Shown here in pieces: positions 1 to 8,007 of a stretch of 22,350 bases of DNA (the first letter of the stretch is position 1; each line of letters opens with the position of its first letter). The DNA is from Bremia lactucae (taxonomy: Eukaryota > Oomycota > Peronosporomycetes > Peronosporales > Peronosporaceae). The notes beneath the pieces were generated by a model. The model searched no databases and was not told where the DNA came from. It saw only the letters and a program-made list of their open reading frames with translations. The stretch is from assembly GCF_004359215.1 (NCBI RefSeq), contig NC_090623.1, positions 1,023,846-1,046,195 on the forward strand. The letters run 5' to 3'. Position numbers and translations under genes: made by a program.

Positions 1-39
1 ATCACTCTAGCGCACGTGTTTCCATACACGGCGCCCAAG

Positions 40-528
40 ATGCCACCTAAAAGGGGCCACGTTGGTGGGTCGTCTGCGAAGACGCCCACTCAACCTCACA
101 CTAAGCGCACGCGCCGCGTTAATTCGCCGGCCGCGTCTAGCGCCTTAGTCGGAACGCCGACAGCCACTGCTGCTGTTGCGTTAACAAGGCTAAAGGATCC
201 ATCCCACATTAGCATTGAGGATGTTGATCCGTCGCTCATTGTCGACTACAATGAATCGACACCGTTGTCGTCACCTCATAGTAGTGATGCGGACAACGAG
301 CTCATGAGGAAGGATGATGGCGCATTATTGCCCATCCAAACTTCTATCATGGCTCACAACATGACAACAGCATCATTTACGAATGCTGTCTCGTCGTCTG
401 TGCTGGAAAGCGAAGCGACAGGTAATGAGAGCGCTGCCCCTAAATGCGCAGCCGCTTCTCCGTTGGGTATAACCACAACGCCTTATGCTGAGACTGTAAT
501 CCATAATGGTTCTGAAATAGAGGATTAG
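40..528 (+). pseudogene. Gypsy gag N-terminal open reading frame
   Basis: An open frame of 162 codons starts at the first ATG after the putative primer-binding site (MPPKRGHVGG) and stops at TAG 526-528. It is rich in Ser, Thr, Pro and Ala with an early basic patch (KRTRR), and I see no enzyme motif. I assign it to gag from its position upstream of the knuckle, protease and RT of the same element, not from recognisable sequence. The frame is also open upstream of the ATG from base 16, but without an ATG. It could instead be an unrelated accessory ORF of the element. Downstream, 529-900 is gag-like but badly broken. Confidence 0.5.
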
Positions 529-779
529 GAGCCTAAAGCTCCGCCGACGACACGTGAACGTGCTCAGTCGGTGTCACAAGCCAGTCGTTTAAACGTGGCT
601 ATGTGATGGGTGGCATTCCAAAAATGCCCCTCCATCTAAATGGCCTCGTTTAAACGCTCCAAGAGCATCTACAAGAGCGCGCTCTAGGAGCGACGCTCTT
701 GTAGACGCACGTAATTATTATGGCGTCTTTCAATGATGGGTCAACCGCCGCGACAAGTCGCACGACAGCAACATCAACA

Positions 780-1160
780 GCCTAACCGGCGGCAAGGCCT
801 CTCGCTTCTTAAACGCAAGCAAACATGAGTCCAACAACAGCAAGCATAAGCAAGGCACCAAGAGCAGGGGCAACAGCGCGTCGAAGCGAAATCCCAAAGG
901 TAAGTGAAGCACATTCCACAAGACCGACTCGCACGATTCCGCCGACTGCTTCGTCCTCAAGAAGCAGCGTCAGGATAACAACAAGCGAGTGGAAGCCAGG
1001 CCAAAGCAGACGATAAAAAACTATCCCTTCATCTAAGAGTCAAGCGATAGCGAAGACGAGACCAAGCTGATCGATTTGCTGGAGAAAGAGCCAGCGAACA
1101 AGATCGCGCCACTAATCGCATCAAGGTGCAGATTTGACACGACAACCGCGCGTCCGACGC
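780..1160 (+). pseudogene. Gypsy gag C-terminus with broken zinc knuckle
   Basis: The frame through 917-970 reads FHKTDSHDSADCFVLKKQR, the His-and-last-Cys half of the Gypsy gag CCHC-like knuckle typical of oomycete elements. Just upstream, at 905-907, a TGA falls about where the first knuckle Cys would be expected, so the knuckle is truncated by a nonsense change. A basic Lys/Ser/Asn-rich run precedes it and an acidic run (SSDSEDETK) follows, with a further TAA at about 1036. Role in a live element: nucleic-acid binding by the nucleocapsid. No function is expected here. Confidence 0.6.
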
Positions 1161-1379
1161 TCTGTTCGATAGCAGTGCATCAAAGAGCATCATCAATGCA
1201 ACCACGGCGAGCGCCAACATCAAGCACGTTAGCAAGCTCGCTCCTCCATCTACAACGTTCAAGACAGTTGGCGGCGACGTGAAAGAGCAGCGACTCCACG
1301 ATGGTGCAGTTTCGCTTCCCCAAGCTCAACCCTACGTTTACAATCACTCATCGTTTTGAAGTGATCAACGATTGCCAAG

Positions 1380-1395
1380 ACGAGATGGTCATCGG
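1380..1395. repeat. SINE target-site duplication, left copy
   Basis: Sixteen bases identical to 1593-1608. Together they mark the insertion point inside the EMVIG codons of the Gypsy protease. Confidence 0.85.
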
Positions 1396-1592
1396 ACCGA
1401 TCCTGGTGGTGTAGTGGTCCGCCACTCACTTCAGGACCGGGAGGTCCCGGGTTCGATACCCGGGGCCGACTAATCCTCCAAAGCATAATGGGAGGTGGCC
1501 TTGTCCTATGCACCCAAGAAGATGGATATGATTAGAAATACAAAAACTAACCAATCATCAATTGAAGGGCAAGTCCGGTGAAACACACACAC
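1396..1592 (+). mobile_element. tRNA-derived SINE insertion (about 197 bp)
   Basis: The insert is flanked by an exact 16-bp direct repeat (1380-1395 and 1593-1608, starting ACGAGATGG), a target-site duplication that splits the protease codons. Its head has an RNA polymerase III A box (TGGTGTAGTGG, 1407-1417) and B box (GGTTCGATACC, 1450-1460) at tRNA spacing. The T-arm is intact (CCGGG/TTCGATA/CCCGG). The acceptor 3' strand GGCCGAC (1464-1470) has no matching 5' strand, and the anticodon stem has two mismatches, so this is not a working tRNA gene. A tRNA-unrelated body follows, ending in a short (AC)n tail just before the second repeat. Such a structure is mobilised by LINE machinery in trans. 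Confidence 0.85.
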
Positions 1593-1608
1593 ACGAGATG
1601 GTCATCGG
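1593..1608. repeat. SINE target-site duplication, right copy
   Basis: Exact copy of 1380-1395, immediately after the (AC)n tail of the SINE. Confidence 0.85.
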
Positions 1609-1854
1609 GCGCGATCTTATGGATGCGCTCGGAATTGTGCTCAACTTCAATGACAAAGTCGTCCAGTGGGATGGAAACCAAACGTCTCTCAATACAGGTG
1701 GCAGTAGCACAGCATTGGTTCGCGCGGGCACTCGTGATAGCGAGTTTCCAGACGAGTACAAGGAGGTCGTTGACGACGGTGTCGATCCTACCGACTTGGT
1801 GCCCGGTCCAGGCACCGCTAGCCGCTCGTTCTAAAGCATTTTGAGGAGCATCAG

Positions 1855-2760
1855 CTACTGTGCGACGGCCACTTGGGTCGAATGCGCTCTGACGACTACG
1901 TGCTCCCACTGTCGACGGACTTCCGTGCCGTCTATGCAAGTCCGTACGCACTGCCTCGCTCGATGGAAGCCAAAGCCAAAGAAAAGATATAGCGCCTGCT
2001 TGACGCTGATGTGCTTGAGCAAATCTACGACTCCGAGATGGCATCGCCAGCCTTCTTCATCACGAAGCCAAATGGCTCGCTGCGTTTGCTTATCAACTTC
2101 CGAGTGCTGAACAAGTACCTACGTCGCAGTCCGTACTACGTCCCAAGATACGCGAGATCCTCTTGCGTTTGTCTAGCGCCAAGTTCCTCTCTACATTCGA
2201 CGCAAACATGGGATATTATGTCAGGCGTCTTGCCAAGCTGATCCGAGCTCACACGGCGTTCTGCCTTCCATTCGAAAAGTACCAGTACAAGCGTCTGCCA
2301 ATGGGGATCTCAACGAAGCCCGACGAGTATCAAGCATGGACGGAAAAGATTTTCGGCAATCTCTAGTTCGTGGTCGTCTATTTGGATAACTTGCTCGTGT
2401 ACTCCAACACCAAGAGCGAGCTCCTCGAGCATCTGCGTGTGCTGTTCGAGCGTTAAGCCAAGTACGACGTGACACTCACTGGCAAGAAGTTTCACGTGCT
2501 ATGTAAGTCTGTTGACTACCTCGGCTACACACTCACAGCTCAGGGCATTCAACCACGAGCGAAGAAGATCCAAGGAATCAACAAGATCGCCGTTCCTCGC
2601 AACAAGAAAGTGCTGCGTCAATTCCTGGGCATGATCAATTATTATCGCGATATGATCCCCAACAAGTCAGCACTATGTGCGCCGCTGAACCGCTTCACGA
2701 GCTTTAAATCGCATTACCATGGCTACAAAGCGACACCGACGCGTTCCGCGCCGTCCAGAA
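1855..2760 (+). pseudogene. Gypsy reverse transcriptase, inactivated
   Basis: Recognisable RT blocks appear in order: YALPRSMEAKAKEKI, then MASPAFFITKPNGSLRLLINFRVLN (2038-2112), STFDANMGYY, FCLPFEKYQYKRLPMGIS, and the thumb/connection QFLGMINYYRDMIPNKSALC. The catalytic box, normally YxDD, reads YLDN at 2379-2390, so the second metal-binding Asp is Asn. The finger-palm block has DANMG where the first catalytic Asp (usually LDL.SGY) belongs. In-frame stops occur at about 1990, 2364-2366 and 2455, with a frameshift near 2145. In a live element this enzyme copies the genomic RNA into DNA. Here at least one active-site change plus the breaks rule out function. Confidence 0.9.
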
Positions 2761-2794
2761 GGCGTTTGCAGAAGCCGTGTTGCTGTCGTTCCCT

Positions 2795-3160
2795 GGCTTT
2801 GACCTCCCGTTCCACATCTACGCTGATGCAAGTGGAAACAGCTGGGTGGCATTGTGATACAAGAAAACAATTATCTCGCCTGTTACTCTCGCACGCTCAA
2901 CAAGCACCAGATCAGCTATACAACGATGGAGCTCGAATTGAGCTCCTGTCGATCGTGAAGCTGCTTCGCGAGTATCGTGCCATGTTGCTTGGCTTCGAGT
3001 TCATTGTGCACACCGATCACAAAAACCTCATCTATCCGAACGAAACGAATCTCAGAGTCAAGCGCTGGAAGCTGTTGCTTTCCGAGTACCGTTTGTCGTT
3101 GTACTACATCAAGGGCATAAAGAACGTAGGCGCGGACGCCTTTTCCCGAATGAGATTTGA
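2795..3160 (+). pseudogene. Gypsy RNase H domain, frameshifted
   Basis: The first acidic motif FHIYADASG is at about 2811-2835 but lies in a different frame from the rest. The second (TTMELELLSIVKLL, about 2922-2960) and third (VHTDHKNLIY, about 3007-3036) follow in frame with the long open stretch 2469-3389, ending in the Gypsy tether LYYIKGIKNVGADAFSRM. This domain degrades the RNA of the RNA-DNA hybrid. At least one frameshift, near 2860-2900, separates motif one from the others. Confidence 0.87.
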
Positions 3161-3781
3161 CACAGCAGAGCAATTGCAAATGCACGACAAGATCAACGCC
3201 GCGACGGACAATCCACCATGTGTCATGCACGGTCCAGTCATCCTCCAGCACCAAGAGCGCGATGAAACGATCCAGACGATCAAGTCTGCGTGCCGACCAG
3301 AACAACCCGGACTACAAGCTGCTTGCTCTCCTCGGATGCACGCTTGTCGCATTTCAAGGTCGCGTCGTTGTCCCAGACACGTTGCATGACGACCTCCTGG
3401 ATTGATACCACCACAATCTCGGACACGTTGGTCCTGATCGCCTGTACAAGACGATATGACAGTCGCTTGACTGGCCTGCAATGGAAGCGTCGATCATCAA
3501 GCGCGTCAAGTTGTGTCTGACGTGCAAACGAGCTAAAGTCCACGGCGGCAGACAAGACCACGGACTACTACCACCAAGGACGCTCAAGACAGTGAACCCG
3601 TGGGACGTCGTGCACGTCGACCGTATTGGTCCAAACGATAGCTATTACGGTATCACGATCATCGATCAAGCGACAAGCTGGCTCGAAGTCGGCGTTCAAC
3701 CAGACAAGAACAACCTGACGACAGCAGAGAGCTTTGACCGCGAGTGGATTTGCTGTTATCCCCGTCCAGTTTAATCATTCA

Positions 3782-4252
3782 TGTAATGCGATGATTCGTT
3801 ACATGAAATTAACACCTAAAGGTTGTTGATTAATATATTATCTAAAAGGTAGATATAATTTGGAGGATATTCCTTTGTATAGTAATGCTCAGAATTATTA
3901 TCCATAAATAGGTATAGATCATGATAATGTTTATTCCGCAGACTAATCAGCTGTAGAGATAAACAAAAAAGAGAGACAGATTAGATAAAAATTCAGTTCA
4001 TGCTTAGTATTAGTTATAATTAAGTTAGAGTTATCAGATAGAAAGAAGAGATACTTAATTATATAAATACAGTTTTCATTTAACCCTCGTTAAGGTAGTT
4101 GTCTTAAAGAGAAGTCTTCCTCTGCACGTACTAATGTACGCGAAATAACGTAAGGCACCACTCGCAACTGAAGCAGTGCGAAGTGGGCTCGTACTGAAGA
4201 AGTGCGAAGTGGACTTGTACTGAAGCAGTACAAGTCGTAGTGCCCCGTTACA
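3782..4252. mobile_element. Solo LTR (471 bp) with 5-bp target duplication
   Basis: The block begins TGTAATGCG and ends CCCCGTTACA, giving a perfect 5-bp terminal inverted repeat (TGTAA/TTACA). It is flanked on both sides by ATTCA (3777-3781 and 4253-4257). There is no internal coding sequence. This is what remains after recombination between the two LTRs of a full element. It is clearly AT-richer than the host Gypsy element over its first 300 bp. A hairpin-forming start (TGTAA...TTACA, 3782-3803) and a repeat-rich tail (4167-4238) are distinctive. The TGTAA start suggests a Gypsy-type LTR, but the superfamily cannot be proved without an internal region. Confidence 0.88.
4167..4238. repeat. 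26-bp tandem repeat and hairpin in the solo LTR tail
   Basis: Two near-identical 26-bp units (4167-4192, 4193-4218) beginning ACTGAAG are followed by a partial third (4219-4238). Across units two and three lies a perfect 9-bp stem CTTGTACTG/CAGTACAAG (4214-4222 and 4226-4234) with a 3-base loop. Its place near the LTR 3' end suggests an RNA 3'-end or packaging structure, which is an inference. Confidence 0.75.
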
Positions 4253-4554
4253 ATTCATGATCTCGGTGCTAAATTCATGGGTGAGGAGTTCCAAGAACTC
4301 TTGCAGACCTACGGGATCAATTCGAAACCAATCACTGCAAAGAGCCCGCAAGCCAATGCAATTCGCGAGCGCGTCCACATGAAACTTCTCAATGTTGTTC
4401 GTTGCGGCGACAATATCGACTGGAAGAAAGCATTGCACTACGCTGCGTTCGCTGTTCGAGCCAATAATCTCAGCATCCCGAACGCGTCGCCTGGCCAACT
4501 CATCTTTGGTCAGGACTGATCACACGCAAGCTCTACGAACCAAACTGAAGCTTC

Positions 4555-4800
4555 ATGTCCAAGCGGCGATTCGACGCGATTCTCGCCGACAACAACCTAG
4601 AAAACGACATGCGCATTTCGCACTTTTACAACGTCGGTGACACCGTCATGGTCCGATTACCAAAGCAATTTCACGCAAAGACTCGTCCAGTAGCCAATGG
4701 ACCATTCACCATCACGGACGTCCACGACAACGGCACGATCACGATCGACAAAGTTCGACAACGCAGCAAGTGAGCATCCGACACGTGTTCCCGTGTTAGC
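4555..4800 (+). pseudogene. Gypsy integrase C-terminal tail
   Basis: The frame reads NVGDTVMVRLPKQFHAKTRP, then VANGPFTITDVHDNGTITID, the SH3-like GPY/F segment that ends many Gypsy Pol proteins (GPF at about 4699-4707). A TGA at 4771-4773 ends this frame; a neighbouring frame continues briefly. The stretch is separated by a frameshift from the integrase core that ends near 4519. In live elements this tail contributes to DNA binding and target choice. Confidence 0.75.
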
Positions 4801-4823
4801 ACACAAGCTCATGGGGAGGAGAA

Positions 4824-5011
4824 TGAGATGACTGAGACGTCATCTCCACTTCAACCTGGTTTAAACAGCTGTCAGCTCATTGCATATCATAACCAACCAG
4901 ACCATAATCACCCAGTATGTACCCACGCGCATGGGACGTAGTACACAGCGGTATAGCGTATATGTAGAGCGCTATCGCTAGCATTCAATTCGTTCTCACT
5001 ATTACCACACA
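4824..5011 (+). repeat. Candidate 3' LTR of the Gypsy element
   Basis: Sequence from TGAGATGACTG follows directly on the purine-rich tract at 4813-4823. Its right end is uncertain: either ACACA at 5011 (partial match to bases 19-28 of the window) or CATCTCCA at 5017, which nearly mirrors the TGAGATG start. The VPS4-like sequence begins just after. No second copy lies inside the window, so the boundary is not proven. Confidence 0.45.
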
Positions 5012-5025
5012 TCTCCAAGTCGCCT

Positions 5026-5754
5026 TTCAAAAAGCTCCTCTTGCCCGATCGGTCCCTCTGCCAGCCAAAAGTGCCTGTCGCACGCTTTCAATGTATAAAA
5101 ATATGTCGCATTTATTGCTATAAGCCGCCAGGAACAGGCAAGTCGTATATTGATCAGGCCGTCGCAATTCCACGTTTTTTGTCGTTTTGTTATCCAGCTT
5201 GGAATTAAAGTGGCAAGGTGAAAGCAAAAGTACGGCACCAGTAAAGTCTTGTCGAAATGATGTATTGATTGACTTCTGCCTTGTAGGCTGGTTAAAAACG
5301 ATTTCGAAGTGACCTGCTATCATTTTCTAAAAGAAATCGACTCGCTCTGTTCGAGTAGATCGGTAGGCAAAAGCGATTCGATGCACCGAGTAAAAAAAAT
5401 GAAATTATGATTCAGATGCAAAGCATGGGCAGCAATCATGACGGTGTTTTGGTGCTCGGCGCAACGAATGTACTACGGGAACTTGATCTACCACTCAGAC
5501 GGCGGTAGTATTTTGTGTATTTGATCATAAATGTGATTTCAGCTGGTTATAAATACTTACAGATTTGAAATGCGGATTACATTCCACTTCCTAAAGTCGA
5601 TGCACGCAAGTTATGTTAGGCATTCATTTAGGCGACACAGGGAACGAGCTAAGCGATGACATTTTCAAAGCAATAGCAGAAAAACTGATGGGTACGGCGG
5701 TATTATCTATTAATAAAATGGTATGTATAATTAATGCAATGAGTGATATTAATA
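5026..5754 (+). pseudogene. vps4: VPS4-like AAA ATPase pseudogene, left part
   Basis: Fragments of the VPS4 ATPase core occur in order. They are AFQKA/LLPDR (about 5023-5060), Walker A PPGTGKSY (5125-5148), FFVVLLSSLELKWQGES (5175-5225), LVKNDFE (5288-5308), PAIIF then KEIDSLCSSRS (5313-5365), IQMQSMGSNHDGVLVLGATN (5410-5469), RRRFE, YIPLPKVDARK and MLGIHLGDTGNELSDDIFK. Introns are retained: 5230-5286 and 5515-5562, each GT-AG and each joining the expected codons. The third opens with GTACGG at 5692. One-base deletions and stops break every exon, and the Walker B Asp reads Lys. VPS4 disassembles ESCRT-III filaments at endosomes. The MIT-domain end is missing, cut off by the Gypsy element. The gene runs into the N gap. 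Confidence 0.85.
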
Positions 5755-5854
5755 NNNNNNNNNNNNNNNNNNNNNNNNNNNNNNNNNNNNNNNNNNNNNN
5801 NNNNNNNNNNNNNNNNNNNNNNNNNNNNNNNNNNNNNNNNNNNNNNNNNNNNNN
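5755..5854. other. Assembly gap, 100 N
   Basis: Exactly one hundred N, the usual placeholder for a gap of unknown length. It hides the outer end of the left Copia LTR, its target duplication and part of VPS4 intron 3. Confidence 0.99.
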
Positions 5855-5960
5855 TTCTAGAAGCTTGTGACGTCACTAAATGACGTCATTATCGGTACCT
5901 AATTGGAATTAAACTGGTATTTTACCGGTTTGCTCTGCTGATCGAGATGCTACCTGAACA
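5855..5960 (-). repeat. Copia 3' LTR, partial
   Basis: On the - strand it begins TGTTCAGGTAGC at 5960 and matches 10253-10347, with substitutions and a roughly 10-bp indel near 5905. Two TGACGTCA palindromes (5868-5875, 5881-5888) and TTCTAGAAGC (5855-5864) are conserved. The rest is in the N gap. Confidence 0.92.
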
Positions 5961-6304
5961 TCACTTCCTCTCGACTCGATAGCAACTGAAGCTTGAATGC
6001 CGAGCTTGGATCGAAGTGCGCCGAACTGAACTGCAGGAAGTGGCTTGGTCATTAAGTCTGCCAACATGTCGAGCGTCGGGCAATACTCAATCACCACATG
6101 ACCATCTTCGACCTTTTCACGTACGAAATGGTATCGAATATCAATGTGCTTGGTGCGCTTGTGGAACTCAGGATTCTTTGCCAACGCGATTGCCCCTTGA
6201 TTATCTTCGTACACCTTTAACGCATTTACACTCAAGTCTTCGCCGAGCTCGCGCTTGAAAGCCTTAAGCCACACAGCTTCTTGTGTGGCTTCTGATAGCG
6301 CCAT
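5909..6304 (-). pseudogene. Copia RNase H domain, C-terminal end of Pol
   Basis: An open frame of 131 codons contains ALSEATQEAVWLKAF, VYEDNQGAIALAKNPEFHKR, TKHIDIRYHFVREKV and MLADLMTKPLP, the classical end of Ty1/Copia Pol. The Asp of EDNQGA is kept. The frame runs through the purine tract and stops at 5909-5911, inside the LTR, so the last 16 or so residues are LTR-encoded. Upstream, 6305-6733 links RT and RNase H but is broken by stops and frameshifts. The enzyme removes RNA from the RNA-DNA hybrid. Confidence 0.88.
5961..5972 (-). other. Copia polypurine tract
   Basis: The - strand reads GAGAGGAAGTGA immediately before the LTR start TGTTCAGG. This is the plus-strand primer position expected for an LTR element. 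Confidence 0.7.
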
Positions 6305-6733
6305 ATACTCAGCTTCTAAAGAAGATATTGCAACCGCCCGTTGTTTCTTGCTGCGCTAGCTGATGCAGCCACCGTTAAGCACAAACACGTACCCGCTGGT
6401 ACTTCTTCTTGTTTCAATATCACCTGCCCAGTCCGCATCCGAATAGCTCTCCATTATTCCACAACCAGACCCTGAAAACCTGAGTATATGTGTTAAAGTT
6501 GCTTGCAGGTACCGGAATATACGCTTTAGATCTTGCTAGTGAGTTGGACACGGATCGGCAGCAAATTGACTCAGAGATCCCACAGCTGCAGCAAGGTCCG
6601 GACGAGTACCAACCATCAAATACATTAAAACACCAACAGCACTGCGGTACGAAACATTCGTCATGGTCTCGTGATGTTTGCAGCCGTTTTCGCACCTCGC
6701 CTTGGTAAGCTTTAGTCCAGTGTCTTGAGGTGT

Positions 6734-7437
6734 CTATACAGGCTTGCAATCTTGCATGCCGTACTTGATCAGAATCGACTGCAAAAACTTAGTTTGGCGC
6801 ATTGACACATCGCCTGTCTCGCCATCTCGCTCAACTGGCATGCCGAGACAAAATTTGAGCTCATCCAGGTCGGACATCTCGAACCGCTTGCTTAAAGCCT
6901 TCTTGGTATCATGAAGTAATACCGTGTCGCTGCACGCGAGAATAAGATCATCGACGTAGATAACCACAAATATTATAGCCGACTTGTTGCGCTTGACGTA
7001 AACACAGTGATCCATTTCACACTTTGTAAATCCAGTCAGGTGCATGAGATCGTCGATAGTCTGGTTCCACATCCTAGGAGACTGCTATAGTCCATAAAGC
7101 GCGCGCTTGAGTTTGCATACATGATCGGAATAATCGGGGCTGACGAAACCATCAGGCTGCTTCATGTAAATCTCTTCGTCTAGATGACCGTCTTGACTTC
7201 CATTTGATGCAAAATAAGACCCCGCCGAGCCGCAATGCTGAGTATGATTCGAATCGAGGGGAATTTGGCAACAGGCGCAAATGTCTCTTCAAAGTCGACG
7301 CCGTACTTCTTCGGGAAACCTTTAGCAACAAGTCGAGCCTTGTATCGCTCGATGAGTCCTTCAGCAGTTTCTCTGACCTTGAAAACCCACTTGCTGCTGA
7401 TTGCTTTTCGACTACTTGGTAGAAACCAAGCTACCAT
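6734..7437 (-). pseudogene. Copia reverse transcriptase, two open segments
   Basis: The first segment (7437-7180) has SSKWVFKVRETAEGLIERYK, ARLVAKGFPKKYGVDFEETF and APVAKFPSIRIILSIAA, the Copia finger-palm region. The next block reads LHQMEVKTVI where QMDVKTAFL is usual, so the first catalytic Asp is Glu, and the frame is lost just after. The second segment (7072-6734) starts [15 protein letters not shown], has an intact catalytic VVIYVDDLI, and continues [24 protein letters not shown] replaces the Lys of ALYGLK just before it. Between 7470 and 8069, two short open stretches (GYSEHEKAYRFED; SVGEVPTSFKSAMEFSDASKW) give the integrase-RT linker in pieces. Confidence 0.9.
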
Positions 7438-8007
7438 GTCTTGTTCTTGATAAGCGACCCGAACTCAGATTAACACGCTTCCTTCCATTTGCTTGCGTCG
7501 CTGAATTCCATAGCTGACTTGAACGATGTCGGCACTTCTCCCACTGAATCCACGACGTACGCACAGTTCAATTCTTCTTCTTTGATTGACGTAAGTAAGG
7601 CCGACATGTCTTTGAGCGATCCTTCCGGTCTCTGTGATGGTCTTGTTGGTGTACCATTTGTAAAGCTTATGCGTCCATGGCGTTTTGAGCTTGGCGGACG
7701 TGACAAACTTTCAAGCGATTGCGTCCTCAGATAGCGTCTGGATCCTGGCACAAACTCATTTGGCCGCTCGTATTATTGTTCTTGTGGCAATTGCGTTTCT
7801 TCGCAGCTCGCCATATTCTCGGACGACTGATCTGGCATATCTTCATCGTCGTCTTGATTGTCTGTATCGTCGTTTCCATCTTAAAATTCGGTTACCGAAT
7901 CGAGAGCTTGGCCACATTTTCCACTGGCAAAAGTGTCTTCCATAAACTTGGCGTCACGACTAATATTGACCCGGCCCGACGATAAGTCCTCAAAACGGTA
8001 TGCCTTC

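Larger units (their letters stand above)
1160..1800 (+). pseudogene. Gypsy aspartic protease region, interrupted by a SINE
   Basis: The frame at 1162-1200 reads ALFDSSASKSIINA, the retropepsin active-site segment (usually DSGA or DTGA) with the Gly replaced by Ser at 1174-1176. The frame at 1330-1395 ends in CQDEMVIG, and the conserved continuation RDLMDALGIVLNFNDK resumes at 1609. The gap between them is exactly the SINE insertion. This domain would cut the Gag-Pol polyprotein. Confidence rests on the flap-like VIGRDLM...LGIVLNF segment, which is characteristic of Gypsy proteases in oomycetes. Confidence 0.8.
3390..4530 (+). pseudogene. Gypsy integrase, split by a solo LTR
   Basis: The N-terminal zinc-binding part has the HH pair near 3408-3424 (YHHNLGHVGP) and CLTCKRAK at about 3511-3534, with TGA and other stops around them. 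The core has the first catalytic Asp in HVDRIGP (codon 3619-3621). After the solo LTR the core resumes with IHDLGAKFMGEEFQELL (second Asp, codon 4259-4261) and SPQANAIRERVH (Glu, codon 4367-4369), so the D,D,E set is still visible. The frame is broken at the LTR insertion. The enzyme would join element cDNA to host DNA. Confidence 0.88.
1..5011 (+). mobile_element. Decayed Ty3/Gypsy LTR retrotransposon
   Basis: Domain order on the + strand is gag, CCHC-type knuckle, aspartic protease, reverse transcriptase, RNase H, integrase, then a C-terminal tail, which is the Ty3/Gypsy order. The polyprotein is broken by many stops and frameshifts, so the copy is dead. A purine-rich tract (GGGGAGGAGAA, 4813-4823) precedes a candidate 3' LTR from 4824. 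At the left edge CGGCGCCCAAG (30-40) looks like a primer-binding site next to the gag ATG, so bases 1-29 may be the tail of the 5' LTR; the rest lies outside the window. The last ten bases of the putative 5' LTR (to 28) and of the 3' LTR (to 5011) agree at 8 of 10 positions, which is weak support for the boundaries. Two younger insertions, a SINE and a solo LTR, lie inside it. Confidence 0.88.

Noticed and set aside
825..1282. Short + strand ORFs in the left 1.3 kb as separate genes
   Set aside because: Another frame carries the Gypsy gag knuckle and protease motifs; these are shadows.
1400..1472. Functional tRNA gene (good T-arm and B box, CAG-like anticodon position)
   Set aside because: The acceptor 5' strand does not pair with GGCCGAC, the anticodon stem has two mismatches, and the block sits in a 197-bp insert with a target duplication; it is the head of a SINE.
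4167..4238. CRISPR-like array
   Set aside because: Only two and a half adjacent units with no spacers, inside an LTR of a eukaryotic genome.
5002..5323. Minus-strand open frames of 78 and 98 codons
   Set aside because: They lie opposite recognisable VPS4 fragments on the + strand and show no domain of their own.
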